Below, one piece after another: positions 15,560-25,066 of a DNA stretch of 64,000 nt. Position numbers and translations under genes: made by a program. Below the pieces are notes generated by a model that was not told where the DNA came from, searched no databases, and was given only the letters and a program-made list of their open reading frames with translations. Every line of letters starts with the position of its first letter. Positions within the stretch are counted from its first letter, which is position 1. The stretch is taken from NCBI RefSeq assembly GCF_000425205.1, contig NZ_KE384328.1, forward strand, positions 241,176-305,175, written 5' to 3'. This DNA is from Pontibacillus halophilus JSM 076056 = DSM 19796. Its GTDB lineage: Bacteria > Bacillota > Bacilli > Bacillales > BH030062.

Positions 15560-16384
15560 TTACGTAGTCGTACGTTGCCCCTCAATCTTATCCTTATCCT
15601 CCGCATATTTGTCATGTGTTGCTTGAATAACATGATGAAAGACCGTTGCCATTTCTTTCTCCATTACCCGAATCCCTTCACCCGTTACTCCGCCTTTCAC
15701 AGATACTTTCTCTTGCAATGTTTTAAGGGTATAGTGCCCCTCCTCAAGAAGCTTTCCTAACCCAATCAACATCTCTGTTGCCATAATTGTTGCTTCGTCT
15801 TTCGAGATTTCGGTTTCGCTCGTAGCCGCTTCTACGAATTTTTGAGTAACGAAGCTATAGAATGCAGGGCCGCAAGAAACAATATCTGAAGCCACTCGTG
15901 TAATTTCTTCTTTAATATTCAGTGGAGTGGAATAAAGCTTTACGCTTTGCTCTAAATAGGCCTTCATCACAGGTGATACTCCAGAGCCATAGGTGACTAA
16001 ACTTACACCTGCATGTGCTCGATTCGTAATGCTTGGGATGATTCTTGCAACCTGACAAGGTACAAGCTCTTCTAATTCCTCAACGCTGTATGGACTTGTT
16101 ATTGAAACTAAACATTGCTGCTTAGTTAAATATGGACTCATCCGTACTAAAAGGGGGTGTATATCTAATGGCTTTGTACAGATAAATAAAACATCTGCAT
16201 GTTCCGCCAATTCTTCTACGCTTTCCACAATCGTAATCTCTCTATATAGAGCTTGGAGTCCAATTGCCTTATCTAGATTACGATTGGTCACATACAAGTC
16301 TTCGGGTTTCACTACCTGTTTCTCAATCCATACCTCCGCGAGCATTCGCCCCATATTTCCCGTTCCAATGATTCCCCATTTCAT
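15560..16384 (-). CDS. comER: ComER, pyrroline-5-carboxylate reductase-like protein
   Basis: This 274-residue protein has the N-terminal dinucleotide-binding motif GIIGTGNMG and the P5CR dimerisation region (SCGPAFYSFVTQKF, then KGGVTGEG). It is divergent from comEA, exactly as comER is in B. subtilis, so it is ComER rather than a housekeeping ProC. Its biochemical role is unclear; effects on sporulation and biofilm have been reported in other Bacillus species. Confidence 0.92.
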   Translation of the reverse strand: MKWGIIGTGNMGRMLAEVWIEKQVVKPEDLYVTNRNLDKAIGLQALYREITIVESVEELAEHADVLFICTKPLDIHPLLVRMSPYLTKQQCLVSITSPYSVEELEELVPCQVARIIPSITNRAHAGVSLVTYGSGVSPVMKAYLEQSVKLYSTPLNIKEEITRVASDIVSCGPAFYSFVTQKFVEAATSETEISKDEATIMATEMLIGLGKLLEEGHYTLKTLQEKVSVKGGVTGEGIRVMEKEMATVFHHVIQATHDKYAEDKDKIEGQRTTT

Positions 16385-16466
16385 CGCGATTTCCCCTCCT
16401 TATCCTAGGTTTCTTTTACATTCTATGTACCAAAAAATGTAGATATGAAAGAAGGTTATACATGTT

Positions 16467-17048
16467 ATGAACCGATTACCGAAAATCTTTGCGACTATCG
16501 TTGCAGGAGTGATTATTCTCCTTCTGGTAGTACAGAAAGAACCATCTAATGAAAATGGGGCTGTAATTCAGACCGGGGATGTGGTTGAAAATCCGGTTGA
16601 TGAAGAGACAGTAGTAGAACCTCATACCTTTTATGTTGATGTAAAGGGGGAGGTCGTAAAGCCAGGTGTATATGAAGCCTCTCTTGGTGATCGTGTGCAG
16701 GACGTCATTAACAGAGCGGGTGGAATTAAAGAGACGGGTAATCCGTATTCTGTTAATTTAGCCCAAAAGGTTGTGGATGAAATGGTCATTTTAGTGACGA
16801 ACCAGGAGGAGTCAACAGGGCAAAGGGAGGCGGGATCCCCTTCCAGTCAAGACGGTAAAGTACGAATCAATCAAGCGACTCAAGAGGAATTAGAAACACT
16901 GCCAGGGATTGGTCCTTCTAAAGCTTCTGCAATCCTGCAGCACAGAGAAGAGCATGGTCCATTCAAGAAAGTGGAAGATTTACTTGAAGTGTCTGGCATT
17001 GGCGAGTCTACTCTTCAGAACATTCAAGAATCCGTACAGCTTCCATAA
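16467..17048 (+). CDS. comEA: Competence protein ComEA, DNA receptor
   Basis: This 193-residue membrane-anchored DNA-binding receptor serves transformation. One transmembrane helix (about 8-22) precedes an SLBB-like domain (FYVDVKGEVVKPGVYEA, about 51-110). Two C-terminal helix-hairpin-helix motifs (LPGIGPSKASAIL and VSGIGESTLQNI) bind duplex DNA non-specifically. It is the first gene of the comE operon. Confidence 0.95.
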   Translation: MNRLPKIFATIVAGVIILLLVVQKEPSNENGAVIQTGDVVENPVDEETVVEPHTFYVDVKGEVVKPGVYEASLGDRVQDVINRAGGIKETGNPYSVNLAQKVVDEMVILVTNQEESTGQREAGSPSSQDGKVRINQATQEELETLPGIGPSKASAILQHREEHGPFKKVEDLLEVSGIGESTLQNIQESVQLP

Positions 17049-17115
17049 GCTCGTTGACGCCTGTCGAATCTCCATATAAACTGTATAAGAATATTTAGAA
17101 AAGGGAGATATTTTC

Positions 17116-17685
17116 ATGGAGCGGATTTCTTGGAACGAGTATTTCATGGCGCAAAGCCACCTCTTGGCGTTACGTAGTACATGTGAACGACTATCTGTCG
17201 GGGCGACAATTGTTCGTGATAAACGAATTATTGCTGGAGGATACAACGGAAGTGTCTCTGGTTCTGTTCATTGTGTCGACGAGGGGTGTTATATCATTGA
17301 TGGTCATTGTGTGCGAACGATTCATGCGGAAATTAATGCTTTGTTGCAATGTTCCAAGTTCGGGGTACCAACTGATGGGGCGGAAATCTATGTCACTCAT
17401 TTCCCGTGCGTGCATTGTTGTAAATCCATTATTCAAAGCGGCATTCAGAAAGTGTACTATGCAGAGGATTACAAAAACCATCCATACGCCATCCAGTTAT
17501 TTAAAGAAGCAGGGGTGGATACGGAGAAGGTAGAAGTAAACCCGGTTGAATTAGGTGACAGGTCCGCTGAAAAAACGGATTTTGTGTATCAGTTGTTAAA
17601 TCGTCTGCAACAGACTTCAAATCAAGAAGACTTTGCTGAGCTTGAACGGCAAGCAAATAAATTGTTTTCCTCAACAACTTCATAA
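17116..17685 (+). CDS. comEB: ComEB, dCMP deaminase family protein
   Basis: This is a 189-residue zinc deaminase. HAEINAL carries the zinc His and catalytic Glu, and PCVHCCKSI carries the two zinc Cys. It converts dCMP to dUMP in related enzymes. In B. subtilis the gene is in the comE operon, though a direct need for transformation is doubtful. RBS AAAGGGAG is 9 bases before the ATG. Confidence 0.93.
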   Translation: MERISWNEYFMAQSHLLALRSTCERLSVGATIVRDKRIIAGGYNGSVSGSVHCVDEGCYIIDGHCVRTIHAEINALLQCSKFGVPTDGAEIYVTHFPCVHCCKSIIQSGIQKVYYAEDYKNHPYAIQLFKEAGVDTEKVEVNPVELGDRSAEKTDFVYQLLNRLQQTSNQEDFAELERQANKLFSSTTS

Positions 17686-17700
17686 AGAGGATGAATAGAT

Positions 17701-19920
17701 GTGAAAGGAAAATTACACATTTTAGTGATGTTCTCATTAGGGGGAGTGCTGGCACGTGTAGCGCTTCTCCCCACCATGATCATGCTCCTCTGGGTCATTT
17801 GGAAAGGAAAGTACCAGAAACACCACTTTTATCTTCTCACGCTCTCTCTGCTCCTTGGGTTAGCCCTCTATATAAAGCATCCTCTACAATCACCACCCCC
17901 TCTTACACTCCACTCAGATTTGTTGACTGTACAAGTTGTGGAACATCCAGAGCACCGAGATTCCTATGTGCGTTTTGTGGCGAAGGATGGAGACAATCAT
18001 CGTCTATTCTTTTATGCATTTGATTCCGTACCAGACTCTCTCGTGTATGGTGCTACTTGCACCGTAGAAGGGGAGTTTGAGGAGACAGAACCCTTGCGGA
18101 ATGAAGGAGGGTTTAATTATGGTCAATACCTTCAATCACGTTCTGCAAGTGGAACATTCCTTGTAAAGAATGTCGTGGACTGCGAAGGTCGTGCCAACTT
18201 AACAGCGCTCTACCAATGGCGCGATGATTGGATGAGCCGAATCAAACAAACTTACCTCCCAAATCATTCAGCTTGGATTTTAGCTCTCGTTTTTGGGGAT
18301 AAGTCAGAGTTAGAACAAGGAGTGATTGAAACCTATCAACGGTGGAACCTTTCTCACTTACTGGCAATATCAGGGCTTCATATAGGTCTCTTTATGAGCA
18401 CGCTGTATGTCGTACTTGTTCGCCTCGGGATTGTCACGAAAGAACGGGCGCTGCTCGCTATTATGGTGATGTTACCCGTATATGGCGTATTGGCAGGTGG
18501 TGCTCCTTCTGTATGGCGCGCAATCGGGATGGCTGAATTGTATTTCATCTTGTCGCTTTTCCGTATCCGAATCCCAATGTCAGATCTTCTCTCAGGAATT
18601 GTCCTCGTCGTACTCTTTACGAACGCAAACTACCTTCTAAATCTTGGATTTCAATTTTCGTTTTGGGTGACGTTTTTTCTCCTGCTTTCCAGAAAGCTGA
18701 TGACTACTTCTTTTATGCAAGGGTTATTGACGATTAGCTTAATTAGCCAGCTGTCATTGCTCCCTCTTCAACTATATGCCTTCTACAGTTTTAATCCTCT
18801 TTCTTTGGTAGCTAACCTGTTGTTTGTCCCATTTATTACTCTTTTGCTTCTTCCGGTTTGTTTTGTGGCGAGTATTGGTTTCTTGGTTCCAGCGTTATCG
18901 TTTGTATTTGATTCTACGTTTCGGATCTTACTCAAGATTTCGGATGTCGTCTTAACGACTTTAGACGAGCGATTGTATGTGGAGTGGGTGGTAGGTAGGC
19001 TGTCGGTGTTAGAAAGTCTTATGTACATCTTCCTCCTTATTTTGTTTCTCTTTCACTGGAGTAAAGGGGAGAAGATGAAAGGGTTTTTATACGGAATTGG
19101 CACAGTAATCGTACTAGCTGTTCATTCGTTTATTCCTTATGTGTCGCCTCATGGTTATGTCACGATGGTGGATGTGGGGCAAGGAGACACCTTTGTCATT
19201 GAACTGCCGTATCGTAAGCACGTACTTGTGGTGGACGCAGCGGGGGCGGTGTTCCCGGCTGAGCATGACGTATATCAAGAGGTGTTAGAGCCGTTTCTGC
19301 ATGAGAGGGGGATTAAGACAATTGACACATTGTTGTTAACTCATAAAGACATGGACCACGTAGGGAGTGCTGAGCCAATGATTAAGGGATTTCGCCCGTC
19401 AACGGTGGTTGTAAGTCCCTATTTCGAACAGGATGAGTCATTGTCTCAGTCTCTTCAAGAGAGTGGAGCGCGTTTAAAATTTGTTAAAGGTGGAGATGTT
19501 GTTAGGCTTCAAACGCTCGACCTGTCCATTCTAAGTCCGATGGTACAAGAGGAAGATAAGAATGAAAATTCAATCGTATTCCTCATGAAACTAGGGGGAT
19601 TGAAGTGGTTGTTTACAGGAGATAGTGGGGTAGAAGTGGAAGAGCGAATGCTGAATGCTTTACCAACTTTGGATATAGATGTGTTGAAGGTGGGGCATCA
19701 TGGAAGTTCTTCATCCACTTCACCTCTTCTGTTAGAGAGAACAACACCTTCCATTGCTTGGATTTCAGCAGGGAAAGATAACCGATATGGACACCCTCAT
19801 GCGGATGTGGTACAGAACCTTGATGCAGAAGGGGTTGAAGTTATGCGTACGGATCTTCATGGGGCAGTTACCTATAAATTTACCGATTGGACAGGTACGT
19901 TTTATAAGACGTTGCCATAG
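17701..19920 (+). CDS. comEC: DNA internalization channel protein ComEC/Rec2
   Basis: This 739-residue polytopic membrane protein forms the aqueous channel that admits single-stranded DNA. It has N-terminal helices and an OB-like DUF4131 region (about 40-160), the ComEC/Rec2 competence domain (WILALVFGDKSEL, LAISGLHIGLF; about 195-460) and a C-terminal metallo-beta-lactamase domain (DVGQGD, LTHKDMDHVG, KVGHHGSS; about 490-735) thought to degrade the non-transported strand. GTG start; GAGG lies 8 bases upstream. Confidence 0.95.
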   Translation: MKGKLHILVMFSLGGVLARVALLPTMIMLLWVIWKGKYQKHHFYLLTLSLLLGLALYIKHPLQSPPPLTLHSDLLTVQVVEHPEHRDSYVRFVAKDGDNHRLFFYAFDSVPDSLVYGATCTVEGEFEETEPLRNEGGFNYGQYLQSRSASGTFLVKNVVDCEGRANLTALYQWRDDWMSRIKQTYLPNHSAWILALVFGDKSELEQGVIETYQRWNLSHLLAISGLHIGLFMSTLYVVLVRLGIVTKERALLAIMVMLPVYGVLAGGAPSVWRAIGMAELYFILSLFRIRIPMSDLLSGIVLVVLFTNANYLLNLGFQFSFWVTFFLLLSRKLMTTSFMQGLLTISLISQLSLLPLQLYAFYSFNPLSLVANLLFVPFITLLLLPVCFVASIGFLVPALSFVFDSTFRILLKISDVVLTTLDERLYVEWVVGRLSVLESLMYIFLLILFLFHWSKGEKMKGFLYGIGTVIVLAVHSFIPYVSPHGYVTMVDVGQGDTFVIELPYRKHVLVVDAAGAVFPAEHDVYQEVLEPFLHERGIKTIDTLLLTHKDMDHVGSAEPMIKGFRPSTVVVSPYFEQDESLSQSLQESGARLKFVKGGDVVRLQTLDLSILSPMVQEEDKNENSIVFLMKLGGLKWLFTGDSGVEVEERMLNALPTLDIDVLKVGHHGSSSSTSPLLLERTTPSIAWISAGKDNRYGHPHADVVQNLDAEGVEVMRTDLHGAVTYKFTDWTGTFYKTLP

Positions 19921-19949
19921 GATAGCATTGTAAATTGAAGAAGACAAAG

Positions 19950-19983
19950 AAAAAAGGAGACGGCTTCATCGCCAGTCTCCTTT
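19950..19983 (-). terminator. Terminator between comEC and yqzM
   Basis: The stem AAAGGAGAC/GTCTCCTTT has a T-run on the minus strand, so it mainly serves yqzM. It may also stop comEC transcripts. Confidence 0.7.
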
Positions 19984-20006
19984 CCAATCCATCCCAGTGT
20001 AGACAA

Positions 20007-20141
20007 TTATCCTACGAGTACATTGACAAGGGTGCCGATAAAGAAAATAACCATAAAGAATAGGAACGATGTGATAAATCCTTTACCCGAGTCAATGACA
20101 TCATTTGTAGGCGATTGTACTTCTTTTTTAAACTCGTTCAC
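20007..20141 (-). CDS. yqzM: YqzM family small membrane protein (44 aa)
   Basis: Direct translation of the minus strand gives 44 residues: a charged N-terminus beginning MNEFKKEVQS, then a single hydrophobic helix (about 20-43). The start is GTG behind an excellent AGGAGGGG site. Size, position between comEC and holA and orientation match yqzM of B. subtilis. Function unknown. Confidence 0.85.
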   Translation of the reverse strand: MNEFKKEVQSPTNDVIDSGKGFITSFLFFMVIFFIGTLVNVLVG

Positions 20142-20454
20142 AATAACCCCTCCTATGTGTCATCTAGTATAATGGATTTTTTCTAAAAAATCTATATTTA
20201 TCCAGTCGTGACAATTGAAACGATGGCTTTCTTGACAAGAGTTTACACCTATACTTTGTACAGGATTGGCTACGATAAGAGAGCAGAGATAAATATCCGT
20301 TTTAGCAGCGAGTTACCTGGGGCTTGTTGCTAAGCGTTCACATAGATCCTCGGGGGGAATGGAGTGACCATTTCCCTCTCTTCCTATTTCGCATCTTGCA
20401 ACCCAACGATTTTCCTTATACGATACGTATAGAACGTTTTTTGGAGGAAACCAA
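20142..20454 (+). ncRNA. Structured leader upstream of holA
   Basis: This 313-base gene-free stretch contains a nested structure. An outer stem AAGAGAG (20277-20283)/CTCTCTT (20376-20382) encloses an 11-bp stem TTAGCAGCGAG/CTTGTTGCTAA (20302-20333) and a hairpin GGGGAATGG-AGTGA-CCATTTCCC (20354-20376). TTGACA at 20232 is a possible -35, but its -10 is weak. No T-box, SAM or other riboswitch core that I know is evident. It is a candidate cis-regulatory RNA of unknown class. Confidence 0.45.
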
Positions 20455-21495
20455 ATGGGTTATTTCGATACATTGAAGAATATAAAGAAACAATCATTTC
20501 TTCCTGTATATTTGTTGTACGGGACGGAATCTTACTTAATACAGGACATTCGCCAAGCCATTACAAAGCATGCGTTAACGGATTCGGAGGCGGACGTGAA
20601 TTTGTCTGTCTATGACTTGGATGAGATTTCCATTCAAGAAGTATTAATGGATGCAGAAACCTTCCCGTTTCTAGGAGAACGAAAGGTCCTCATCTGCCAC
20701 AATCCTTCTTTCTTTAAAGCTAAAGCAGATAAAACCCAAGTTGAGCATGACCTTAAAGCTCTACAAGCTTACTTGGATAATCCAGCTGATTACTCAATTA
20801 TCGTATTCATCGCTTCTTACGAGAAAATTGATGAGCGGAAGAAAATTGTTAAGCAAATTAAATCGGCAGGAGGACTCGTACCTTGCCAATCCATTAAGGA
20901 CTATGAAGTATCACAATGGATTCAATCCATCGCGAAGGAACTTCACATTCAAGTAGATTCCCAAGCCTTTGACCTTTTTATTCAGGAGAATGGGACAAAT
21001 TTGATGGCGATCAGAAGCGAACTTGAGAAATTGGCTCTCTATGTAGGAGAGGACAAGCATATCACGCGTGAAGTAGCAGAGTTGCTCCTCTCTCATAACC
21101 CTCAAGCATCGGCACTTAAGTTAGTCGATGCCATTATGAATCAAGATATGAGGCGCGCAATGTTCTTATTTAAAGACTTAATGAAACAAAATGAGGAACC
21201 AATTGCTCTATTAGCTTTATTTGCTTCACAGTTCAGATTGATTTACCAGAGTAAATTAATGAAGAAAAAGGGGTACAACCAAAATCAAATTGCTCAGTCT
21301 GTAAAGGCACACCCCTTTGCTGTAAAGATGGCAATGAAGCGTGAGACTGGCTTTACAAAGCAACAGCTTGATGACATTATGCTACATCTATCGGAAGCGG
21401 ATGCTGCGATGAAACAAGGGAGAATGGAGAAAGAGTTAGCCTTTGAAATGCTCCTTTACCGAATCATACATCGAAACCAGGCGACGCCTAGCTAA
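20455..21495 (+). CDS. holA: DNA polymerase III subunit delta
   Basis: HolA is the clamp-loader subunit that opens the beta sliding clamp. The 346-residue protein has the N-terminal LYGTESYLIQDIRQAI and the C-terminal collar domain (QNEEPIALLALFASQFRLIYQ). It was formerly YqeN. TTGGAGG lies 8 bases upstream of the ATG. It is convergent with rpsT, as in B. subtilis. Confidence 0.95.
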   Translation: MGYFDTLKNIKKQSFLPVYLLYGTESYLIQDIRQAITKHALTDSEADVNLSVYDLDEISIQEVLMDAETFPFLGERKVLICHNPSFFKAKADKTQVEHDLKALQAYLDNPADYSIIVFIASYEKIDERKKIVKQIKSAGGLVPCQSIKDYEVSQWIQSIAKELHIQVDSQAFDLFIQENGTNLMAIRSELEKLALYVGEDKHITREVAELLLSHNPQASALKLVDAIMNQDMRRAMFLFKDLMKQNEEPIALLALFASQFRLIYQSKLMKKKGYNQNQIAQSVKAHPFAVKMAMKRETGFTKQQLDDIMLHLSEADAAMKQGRMEKELAFEMLLYRIIHRNQATPS

Positions 21496-21519
21496 GGACC
21501 TCTAACGTAATAGAATACA

Positions 21520-21562
21520 AAAAACCACTGCGAGTTGCCTACAGCTCGCAGTGGTTTTTTTA
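21520..21562 (+). terminator. Terminator downstream of holA (bidirectional)
   Basis: CCACTGCGAG/CTCGCAGTGG is flanked by A-run and T-run, so it can function on both strands. Confidence 0.9.
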
Positions 21563-21603
21563 GCAAGTATTATACACGAATAATCTAACGCCTTCAGATA
21601 TAC

Positions 21604-21633
21604 AAAAAAACGATCCAAAGTATGGATCGTTTC
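21604..21633 (-). terminator. Terminator of rpsT
   Basis: AAACGATCC/GGATCGTTT reads on the minus strand into seven T residues, about 26 bases past the rpsT stop. Confidence 0.85.
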
Positions 21634-21658
21634 ATGGTTGGTCATAATTCAGCGTTCA

Positions 21659-21925
21659 TTACGCGCTAAGTCCGTTAACTTTTTTAGTTAGACGAGCTTT
21701 TTTACGGTTGCCGTTATTTTTATGGATAAGGCCTTTTTGTACCGCTTTATCAATTTTAGTGACTGCAGATTTTAGTGCTGCAACTGCGTCCTCTTTTTGA
21801 TTTTGGTCAACAAGTGTATCAACACGTTTAACAGCAGAACGCATGTCCGCTTTAACAGAGTTGTTTACTGCGCGTTTTTCGTTAGAAGTAACGACGCGTT
21901 TCTGTGCAGATTTAATATTAGCCAT
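21659..21925 (-). CDS. rpsT: Small ribosomal subunit protein bS20
   Basis: This is an 88-residue basic, helical 16S rRNA-binding protein. The N-terminus MANIKSAQKRV and the block IHKNNGNRKKARLTKKVN are diagnostic. GGGAGGTGA lies 8 bases before the ATG. It is a single-gene unit with its own terminator. Confidence 0.98.
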   Translation of the reverse strand: MANIKSAQKRVVTSNEKRAVNNSVKADMRSAVKRVDTLVDQNQKEDAVAALKSAVTKIDKAVQKGLIHKNNGNRKKARLTKKVNGLSA

Positions 21926-22105
21926 AGAGTTTCACCTCCCTGAAGTAAACCTATTCTTAAGCATGTATAGCATTTAAGGAACAAGAGACATTTTACCAAA
22001 GCCGGAGAAGGTTTTCAATAGTAATATCCATTAGGATTTCAATCCATACATGTATGCAACCCTCTTTAACAGGAGAACCTAGTAAAAAAACGGAGGTATA
22101 ATCTT

Positions 22106-23200
22106 ATGGATGATCGTTCTTTCGAAGTGCGAACTGACTTAGCGGTAGAAGCAAAAGACATGTATGTAGAACAAGAGACGAACACGGAGCAAGAACCAAA
22201 AGGGGTTCATGTCAGAGAGACTTCTGATGGTGAAGTAAAGGTAACCTACGTTGAGGTAGATGAGGTAGGAGCTGAGACAATTGGGAAGAAACCTGGTACC
22301 TACATTAATATTGAATCTCAAGGAATTCGTTCTCACGATTCTGTTCTACAGCATCAAATGGCCAAAGTTCTCGCTAATGAGTTCCAGCAACTGTTAGAGA
22401 AGCATGGTATTGCTAACGACGCGAAGGCGCTCATCGTAGGACTTGGTAACGGAGAAGTAACCCCAGATTCCTTAGGACCAAGAGTTGTTCAAAAAGCAAT
22501 CGTAACAGAACACTTATTTCGCCTCCAACCTGAGCACGTGTCTGAAGGGTTTCGTCCGGTCATGGCATTGACTCCTGGTGTTATGGGAGTGACGGGCATT
22601 GAAACGAGTGACATTATCTTCGGTGTAATTAACAAGGTACAACCTGATTTCGTCATAGCAATTGATGCACTTGCATCCCGTTCAGTTGAACGTGTTAATG
22701 CGACAATTCAAATTGCGGATACTGGCATACACCCTGGTTCAGGAATCGGGAACAAGCGGAAAGAATTGAGCAAAGAGACGTTAAATATCCCTGTATTCTC
22801 AGTTGGTGTACCAACTGTAGTAGATGCAGTCACAATCACGAGTGACACCATTGATTATTTGTTTAAACATCTCGGTAGAGAAATTGAAGAGAAAGATCAG
22901 CCATCCAAATCGTTAACACCAGCAGGGATGAACTTTGGAAAGAAGCGGGAGTTCACAGAAGAAGACCTTCCAAGTGAAGAGCGTAGAAAGTCTCTCTTCG
23001 GTCTTGTCGGTGGTCTCGGTGAACAAGAGAAGAAGCAACTAATTAAGGAAGTTCTCTCTCCTTTAGGTCACAATTTAATGGTGACTCCTAAAGAAGTTGA
23101 TGGATTTATGAAAGATATTGCTCATGTTGTTTCTTCTGGATTGAACGCTGCACTTCATGAAGCTGTAGATACGAATACAAACGACAGTTATACGAAATAA
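22106..23200 (+). CDS. gpr: Germination protease Gpr
   Basis: Gpr is the spore endoprotease (family A25) that degrades small acid-soluble proteins at germination. This 364-residue protein has the acidic N-terminal propeptide (about 1-15, with [11 protein letters not shown] around the autoprocessing site), the [16 protein letters not shown] block and the [18 protein letters not shown] block. It would be made in the forespore under sigma-G and stored as a zymogen. RBS CGGAGG is present. No clear sigma-G promoter was identified. Confidence 0.96.
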   Translation: MDDRSFEVRTDLAVEAKDMYVEQETNTEQEPKGVHVRETSDGEVKVTYVEVDEVGAETIGKKPGTYINIESQGIRSHDSVLQHQMAKVLANEFQQLLEKHGIANDAKALIVGLGNGEVTPDSLGPRVVQKAIVTEHLFRLQPEHVSEGFRPVMALTPGVMGVTGIETSDIIFGVINKVQPDFVIAIDALASRSVERVNATIQIADTGIHPGSGIGNKRKELSKETLNIPVFSVGVPTVVDAVTITSDTIDYLFKHLGREIEEKDQPSKSLTPAGMNFGKKREFTEEDLPSEERRKSLFGLVGGLGEQEKKQLIKEVLSPLGHNLMVTPKEVDGFMKDIAHVVSSGLNAALHEAVDTNTNDSYTK

Positions 23201-23278
23201 TTTCATCGTTCTACTTCGGTCCTAGTACTCATACGTTTGTTAGTAGAGTTGCTAGACTGAGTTAGAAAGGATGGAACG

Positions 23279-24445
23279 ATGTATACTCGCTCGAATAGTT
23301 CGATAAAAGAGTCACTCCGTAAATGGTATAAACGCAGCAGTGTATATGTAGGTGCAGTTTGTCTGCTCTTTCTTCTTATAGGAATTCTGACTTCTATTCA
23401 ACCAGCATACCGACTCTCTTCTTCTGCTGTTCATGATTGGACAAGTCAAGTGAAGGGTTCGTCTTTCTTGTACTTGATGGGAATGGAGAATCGTATGTTT
23501 GAGTCTGCCTTCCCAGAGGACCAAGAGGAGATAAAAGTAAGTAAATTAATGTTTCAATTAGCAACGAGTGTGAAGCCAGATGACCCTAGGAGCTTGCTTG
23601 GTAGAGAAATTCCGGGTTTTGCGAGCTATGATGGCGAAATTATTGTAGCCGGAGAAGGAATGGACTATACAAGTATGCCGATTGAGTCTAACCCTCCTAT
23701 GGAAATATTCGATCAGGAAAAAGAGGCAATAGTCACAGAAACTCCTGAAGAAAAGGAACCTGCCTCGCCTAAAGATGAAGCAGCCCCAACAACTGGGGAC
23801 CGAGATGTTGTGTATATCTATCACACACACAATCGTGAATCCTACTTCCCATTACTGCCAGAAGGAACGAAAGATGCCTTCCATTCTGAGGCTAATATCA
23901 CTATGGTAGGAGAAAGGTTAGCTCAGCAGTTAGAAGCAAATGGGATAGGTACAACAATCGACAAAACAGATTTCACGAAACTACTGAAGGATAAAGGGAT
24001 GGAGTATCATCAATCCTACGATGCCTCAAGGCCTGTAGTAGAAGCGGCTATGAATCAAGATGAAAACCTTAACTTTTTCTTCGACTTACACCGGGATGCA
24101 TTACCGAAGGAGAAGACTACGACAACAATTGAGGACAAGAGTTATGCACGGATCCTCTTTGTAGTAGGTGGAGAGTATGCCAAATATGAAGAGAACTTGA
24201 AGTTGGCAAATGAGTTGCACAAGATGATTGAAGAGGACTATCCAGGATTAAGTAAAGGTGTCATTACGAAAAAGGGTGCTGGAGTCGATGGGAAATACAA
24301 TCAAGACTTAGCACAGAATTCTGCATTAATTGAATTTGGGGGCGTCGACAATAACTTGGACGAACTGTATCGTACTGCGGATGCCATTGCCGAAGTGTTT
24401 AGCGATTATTATTGGGATGCAGAGAAGGTAGATGGAACTCGATAA
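23279..24445 (+). CDS. spoIIP: Stage II sporulation protein P, peptidoglycan hydrolase
   Basis: SpoIIP, with SpoIID and SpoIIM, drives septal peptidoglycan hydrolysis and engulfment. The 388-residue protein has an N-terminal transmembrane helix (about 21-40) and a low-complexity Glu/Pro linker (about 145-180). The amidase/endopeptidase domain follows with zinc-site blocks HTHNRESYF and FDLHRDAL and the late IEFGGVDNN. The gpr-spoIIP order is as in B. subtilis. Confidence 0.96.
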   Translation: MYTRSNSSIKESLRKWYKRSSVYVGAVCLLFLLIGILTSIQPAYRLSSSAVHDWTSQVKGSSFLYLMGMENRMFESAFPEDQEEIKVSKLMFQLATSVKPDDPRSLLGREIPGFASYDGEIIVAGEGMDYTSMPIESNPPMEIFDQEKEAIVTETPEEKEPASPKDEAAPTTGDRDVVYIYHTHNRESYFPLLPEGTKDAFHSEANITMVGERLAQQLEANGIGTTIDKTDFTKLLKDKGMEYHQSYDASRPVVEAAMNQDENLNFFFDLHRDALPKEKTTTTIEDKSYARILFVVGGEYAKYEENLKLANELHKMIEEDYPGLSKGVITKKGAGVDGKYNQDLAQNSALIEFGGVDNNLDELYRTADAIAEVFSDYYWDAEKVDGTR

Positions 24446-24458
24446 CCAAAAGTGTAAG

Positions 24459-24553
24459 GGTCCTGCTTAGCCACGGTAGGCATAAGGCAAGCAACGAAGA
24501 GAGGTGTCATCACCGCACGTGGTTGATTGACTTATGACCGTAGTGGCTGGGCC
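24459..24553. repeat. Imperfect palindrome between spoIIP and yqxA
   Basis: A stacked hairpin about 95 bases long: GGTCC/GGGCC, AGCCAC/GTGGCT, CATAAG/CTTATG, CAAGCAAC/GTTGATTG and a terminal GGTG-TCAT-CACC. It has no T-run and so is not a standard terminator. It may be a structured RNA element or a dispersed repeat. Confidence 0.5.
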
Positions 24554-24592
24554 TATGAACTAGACGACGAAAGTACAAAGGAGTTGAGAATC

Positions 24593-24940
24593 ATGAAGCG
24601 GTTTACCGTGACGTTTCTATTTATGCTTGTGCTGTTCTTGGCTGGAATCCTAGTTGGGATTAACCAAGCTAGCTTAGGTATGATTCAAATTCGTGGATAT
24701 AGCGACCAATCATTCCAAGAGGCAATTCAAACGACAGAAGCTGATGACGGCACGGTAGAAGTGGAAGTGATGGGTCAATCCTTTCAACAAGTACAGTTGG
24801 ATGAGAAGAAACAACAATTTGATGAGACCTATGAAACACAAGGGATTCAGAAACTTGCCTTAAGCCTCGGTAACTTCGTTAAGGGGGTATACAACCTGGT
24901 CTTAAGTCTTGTCTATCAGCTTGTTCAACTAATCTTTTAA
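24593..24940 (+). CDS. yqxA: YqxA family protein (DUF3679)
   Basis: This 115-residue protein has an N-terminal transmembrane or signal segment (about 5-22), a polar middle and a hydrophobic C-terminal stretch (about 92-115). The start at 24593 is chosen for AAAGGAG about 11 bases upstream; a longer frame begins inside the preceding palindrome. It lies between spoIIP and lepA like B. subtilis yqxA. Function unknown; sporulation-linked by position only. Confidence 0.8.
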   Translation: MKRFTVTFLFMLVLFLAGILVGINQASLGMIQIRGYSDQSFQEAIQTTEADDGTVEVEVMGQSFQQVQLDEKKQQFDETYETQGIQKLALSLGNFVKGVYNLVLSLVYQLVQLIF

Positions 24941-24975
24941 GAAAGTGCCCACGCCTCCTGTGTGGGCGCTTTCGT
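24941..24975 (+). terminator. Terminator after yqxA
   Basis: GAAAGTGCCCAC/GTGGGCGCTTTC forms a strong stem followed by GTTTGG; the T-run is short. Confidence 0.55.
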
Positions 24976-25066
24976 TTGGTCACCACACGACTTTTGATTG
25001 AAGAAAGTGCATTTGATTGCTATAATCATGCTAGCGATTGTTGCGGATATTAGTAGGAGTGATGAA

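Noticed and set aside
20277..20382. A T-box or SAM riboswitch upstream of holA
   Set aside because: The diagnostic core sequences of these classes and a terminator T-run are absent.
24998..25066. An N-terminal extension of LepA
   Set aside because: The extension lacks homology to LepA, and a proper RBS precedes the ATG at 25067.
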